A stretch of 64,000 nt of DNA from a virus: IMG/VR virus record IMGVR_UViG_3300009149_000016, positions 1-64,000 of that record, one strand, 5' to 3'. This document shows, piece by piece, positions 61,395 through 64,000 of the stretch. The stretch's first letter is position 1. Every line of letters starts with the position of its first letter. The notes below the pieces were generated by a model. That model saw only the letters and a program-made list of their open reading frames with translations. It ran no database searches and was not told the DNA's origin. The translations under genes and the position numbers were made by a program.

Positions 61395-64000
61395 TTAATT
61401 GTCGTCGAGCAAGCCTGGTACCCCGGTCCCCAGATTTTGCTCTCGAATGGATTGACCGAACACCTCTGCGTCGATCTTGAGGCCAATACCACGAAAGTCC
61501 GGCCCAATCAACGTGTTGCCAGCGATGTCGACCAGGTGCAGCACACTGACCGGGTTTGTCTCCGGGAACCGAGCCTTCATGGCTGCCAAGCACACGCTCT
61601 GAACCGAGACTTCGTCCAGCTTGTTGATCTTGAAGATCGCCACCTTGGGCGGCTCTTTGCGCTTGGGGAAGCTCGCCGATGGCTTCGGTGGCTCGGCTTG
61701 AGTCTCGCTGGCGCCGTGGTCGAACTTCAGGGTGAGCCAATCAGGGCTCTTGGCGTAGACCTTATCCCCCTGCCTGAAGTGGGAATCCTTGATCTCTTGC
61801 CCATCCTCATAGGCTTCGCCGTACTTCATCTGACGCCAGTCGTAAGTCGCTGCCCAGGACCGACCGAGAAGCGGTTCAACGATGAGCGGTACCTCCCACC
61901 CAACCATTCGACTGTACTCTTCCATGTAGAATTCGATGACTTCCATGATCTCTTGAGCCATGTCGTCCCGAATCTCAAACACGATTTCATCGTGGACGTT
62001 CAAGAGGATGCGTGCGCAGTCGAGACCGTTCTTGAGCCAGCCCCGCTTGTAGAATTCCCGGTGCAGCAAGATGAACGACACCTTGAGAACGTCGGCGCCC
62101 GTGTTCTTGTTGATCGCCCCCTCACACTCAAAGCGATGACCTTCATCCTGAACGGATAGAGTGAAGGTTGGACCCTCCTGAGAAAGGGTGCGGGTTTCCT
62201 TGACCCGTTGGTACCCATAGACCGGCTGGGTAATCGTCCAACCCATTGTGTCGAGCATGTGCTGAAAGGTGATGAGCGTCACGGTGCCACCCGACCGCAT
62301 GCGCAAGTAGAGATTGTAGAGAGACTCGTTGGGGAAAGCAGACCGCTTTTCCTCTGGGTAGACTTCAAGCAACTCATCGATCAGGAAAGAAGGCGCGTAC
62401 AGATCGACCATCTTCGGAAGCCGGGCCGATGTGTGCTCTACAGCAGACCGGAACATCCGCTGATTGATGTCCAAGCGGTAACTCACCTGTCCTTTGTAGG
62501 TGTATGGGCCATAAAGTGTGGAATCCACCCCTAATGTACGCAGCAAGAGCTTCACATCACGCAACAACTCTTTCTGGCAGAGGTGGATGCTGTAAGGGTC
62601 ACCATTCGTGGTGCGATGCCCATCTGAAGACATCAACCCCAACACAAACTGTTGTCGGTTGACCAACAACCCGGAGAAAATCCGAGACGAAAGTCGCTTG
62701 GTGTGAGCAGTAGCGGCGGGAATTCCCAACTCGTCAAGCCACCGAACCAAATCCACACTGTGAACACTCACGATGTATCGGGTGGAAACCTTTTCGTGTG
62801 GTTGGTGTGTGGCTTCACGAATGGTTGGGTTGAGCCCCCATCGCCGCCAGAAGCCCACACATTGATCCATTTTGGCCGTTTCATGAGCACCGAAGATGTA
62901 GTGGAGCCCATCGTCCCCCTTCCAACCATCCCCGAAGTAGTAACCCAACCAGAACCACAGGTCACCTTCATTGTCGGGAGGCATCACAGGCGTGTGCGTT
63001 GAGCGCTCGCCAGACACAAGAGGGGGGAGTGGAAGCTCAGGGAATGTGACTGGTTTGGGGATCGATGTTGCTACCATATCCCCAACACACAAATCCGAGA
63101 AATCTTTCCAGATATACCCGTGTTCCGAAAAGACAAGCACCTTGTGACGAGTATCGCAAGGGATGAGGGTTCCATCTGCAAGCTCGATCTCGGCGTATTG
63201 CCATGGGCCCATATCGCGAAGTTGGAAAGATGCCCAATTGGTCCCCGTCCAAACCCGGCAATCCTTCTGCCTGGAAAGCTCGGCAATCGTCAGGTATCCA
63301 TGATCTGTTAGGATGCGAGCCGAAGGCTGGAGACAACCTTGAATCGGATAGTTCGTCGAGTACCGCTCACATGCAGCCCGCAGCTTGTTGGCGTCCTCTT
63401 TGTTGAGGAAACGCCCCATGCTGTCCTTCGTGCCTTCTTTGCAAGCGGCATCCGGGATGGAGATCCAGCGGCCCGAAGCCGTTTTGACTCCGAGGTTGGT
63501 CTTGACGTAGGCGTGCTGCCCCTTGACCCATGTGGCGAACTTGCTGACTTTCTTGTCGAAGTTTTGCTTACGACGTCGGGCTTCCTGCTTGTTGCAACCC
63601 GTGGCCCGCATGATGGCTGCCGGCCCGCCACCGTAGACGAGCGCGAAGTTGGCAGCCTTGCCCATCTTGCGCTTGTCTGTGTCGTCCCTTGTGATGTGCG
63701 CCCCGAAGAACGCTTGAGCCGTGATTGTGTGAAGGTCACCCGTGCCGTGGATGAATTCCTTAAGCCAAACGGGTTCCTGACTCAAGTTGGTGACAATTCG
63801 AAGCTCTTGGCCTGCATAGTCGCTCTTGACTATCGTGTAGCCGGGCCGGGAGATGAACAGCCGACGCAGGCTGTGGGCGACCTTGGGACGCTTCGGGTCC
63901 TTGCGGGCAGGGATCCCGTGGATGGGAATGCTGGTACCCCCATGGTCAGACTTACCAGCGGGAGCCGAGAAACGCCCCGTCGTGGTCCCCGTCTGCTTGA
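61395..64000 (-). CDS. polA: A-family DNA polymerase with intein, 5' end outside window
   Basis: The frame is open to the window edge; the N-terminal part (exonuclease, thumb) lies beyond 64000. Visible: TTGRFSAP (motif 1), IVKSDYAGQELRIV (motif A), GDLHTITAQAFFG, KMGKAANFALVYGG (motif B, Lys present), NYPIQG|TGADVLK and LNVHDEIVFEI (motif C). An intein interrupts the NYPIQG/TGAD junction (62103-63335). About 200 residues follow motif C, including a Glu/Lys-rich linker (SFPKRKEPPK). Replicative polymerase of the phage. Confidence 0.9.
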   Translation of the reverse strand, partial: KQTGTTTGRFSAPAGKSDHGGTSIPIHGIPARKDPKRPKVAHSLRRLFISRPGYTIVKSDYAGQELRIVTNLSQEPVWLKEFIHGTGDLHTITAQAFFGAHITRDDTDKRKMGKAANFALVYGGGPAAIMRATGCNKQEARRRKQNFDKKVSKFATWVKGQHAYVKTNLGVKTASGRWISIPDAACKEGTKDSMGRFLNKEDANKLRAACERYSTNYPIQGCLQPSARILTDHGYLTIAELSRQKDCRVWTGTNWASFQLRDMGPWQYAEIELADGTLIPCDTRHKVLVFSEHGYIWKDFSDLCVGDMVATSIPKPVTFPELPLPPLVSGERSTHTPVMPPDNEGDLWFWLGYYFGDGWKGDDGLHYIFGAHETAKMDQCVGFWRRWGLNPTIREATHQPHEKVSTRYIVSVHSVDLVRWLDELGIPAATAHTKRLSSRIFSGLLVNRQQFVLGLMSSDGHRTTNGDPYSIHLCQKELLRDVKLLLRTLGVDSTLYGPYTYKGQVSYRLDINQRMFRSAVEHTSARLPKMVDLYAPSFLIDELLEVYPEEKRSAFPNESLYNLYLRMRSGGTVTLITFQHMLDTMGWTITQPVYGYQRVKETRTLSQEGPTFTLSVQDEGHRFECEGAINKNTGADVLKVSFILLHREFYKRGWLKNGLDCARILLNVHDEIVFEIRDDMAQEIMEVIEFYMEEYSRMVGWEVPLIVEPLLGRSWAATYDWRQMKYGEAYEDGQEIKDSHFRQGDKVYAKSPDWLTLKFDHGASETQAEPPKPSASFPKRKEPPKVAIFKINKLDEVSVQSVCLAAMKARFPETNPVSVLHLVDIAGNTLIGPDFRGIGLKIDAEVFGQSIREQNLGTGVPGLLDDN
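62103..63335 (-). mobile_element. 411-aa intein with LAGLIDADG endonuclease
   Basis: Starts with Cys1 (CLQPSARILTDHG) after NYPIQG and ends AINKN before Thr of TGADVLK. DTRHKVLVFSEHGYIW fits the Hint TxxH block. LWFWLGYYFGDGW and FVLGLMSSDGH are the two LAGLIDADG (DOD) motifs of a homing endonuclease. The penultimate residue is Lys instead of the usual His, and the +1 residue is Thr, so splicing efficiency may be altered. Inserted at the most conserved polymerase site. Confidence 0.85.

Noticed and set aside
1-64000. CRISPR arrays, IS elements, integrase, attachment sites
   Set aside because: No spaced direct repeats, transposase or recombinase motifs were seen; the short repeated motifs are start-proximal elements and linker repeats.

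Overview
The window is a stretch of a large tailed-phage genome (Caudoviricetes-like). It is densely coded on both strands, with about 100 mostly short genes, many ATGA or TGATG stop/start overlaps, and few gaps. It carries phage replication and nucleotide genes: an A-family DNA polymerase with an intein, thymidylate synthase, DHFR, dNMP kinase, a deoxyribonucleotidase-like HAD protein, Dam methylase, RNase HII, type IB topoisomerase, Rnl2-like RNA ligase and a CCA-adding enzyme. It also carries lysis and cell-wall enzymes and tail-fibre-like genes. No terminase, major capsid protein, portal or integrase is visible, so this is only part of the genome. The host cannot be read from the sequence. 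A peptidoglycan glycosyltransferase with a long N-terminal domain, together with several cell-wall enzymes, points to a bacterial, probably Gram-negative, host (inference).

Layout. 0-2.8 kb, minus: a tail-fibre-like module and small genes. 2.8-9.6 kb, mostly plus: small early-type genes (HNH, a frameshifted PD-(D/E)XK-like nuclease, many unknowns). 9.7-21.2 kb: a cell-wall region with an M15 peptidase, a GT51 peptidoglycan synthase, a lysozyme-like protein with a peptidoglycan-binding domain and an SLT-like lysozyme, plus a dNMP kinase, a 2H phosphoesterase and a lone PocR sensor domain. 21.3-31.1 kb, mostly plus: unknowns, DUF932, RNase HII, a catalytically depleted mini-PolA, an arginase-fold protein, Dam and an HNH protein. 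31.1-35.2 kb, minus: a metalloprotease/ART-like protein, topoisomerase IB and partners sharing an 'RVAxRYL' peptide. 36.3-42.9 kb, minus: DHH phosphoesterase, YkgJ-type Cys cluster, DUF1848 and a lysine-rich DNA-binding-like protein. 44.2-51.9 kb, minus: RNA ligase, ClpX, nitrilase-family amidase, second metalloprotease, CCA enzyme. 52.3-58.6 kb, minus: DHFR, thymidylate synthase, HAD nucleotidase, structural-like genes. 58.6-60.8 kb, minus: a Ycf46-like AAA ATPase with DUF1257 (Ycf35-like) and DUF2997. 61.4-64 kb, minus: the polymerase, running off the window.

Three shared sequence systems cut across these genes and are the main discoveries. (1) A short C-terminal peptide, consensus T-[IVM]-[WYF]-[DE]-[RH]-[ILM], ends at least a dozen otherwise unrelated proteins. 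In one case it lies just past an in-frame stop, and in another it is trapped inside a DHFR fusion. (2) An element GGTGTA placed 9-11 bases before the start codon occurs at about two dozen genes on both strands and looks like a compact promoter, possibly of leaderless transcripts, or an unusual initiation signal. (3) A peptide [x]-R-[VI]-[AV]-x-R-[YWF]-[LVQ] at N-termini, C-termini or domain junctions marks metalloproteases, topoisomerase IB, the CCA enzyme and others. It may be a capsid-targeting or processing signal like that of T4 internal proteins. A phage ClpX that retains the ClpP-docking loop makes tag-directed proteolysis one testable explanation for the C-terminal peptide.

Caveat: everything was read by eye. 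Family calls rest on visible motifs, and the frame breaks could be sequencing indels.
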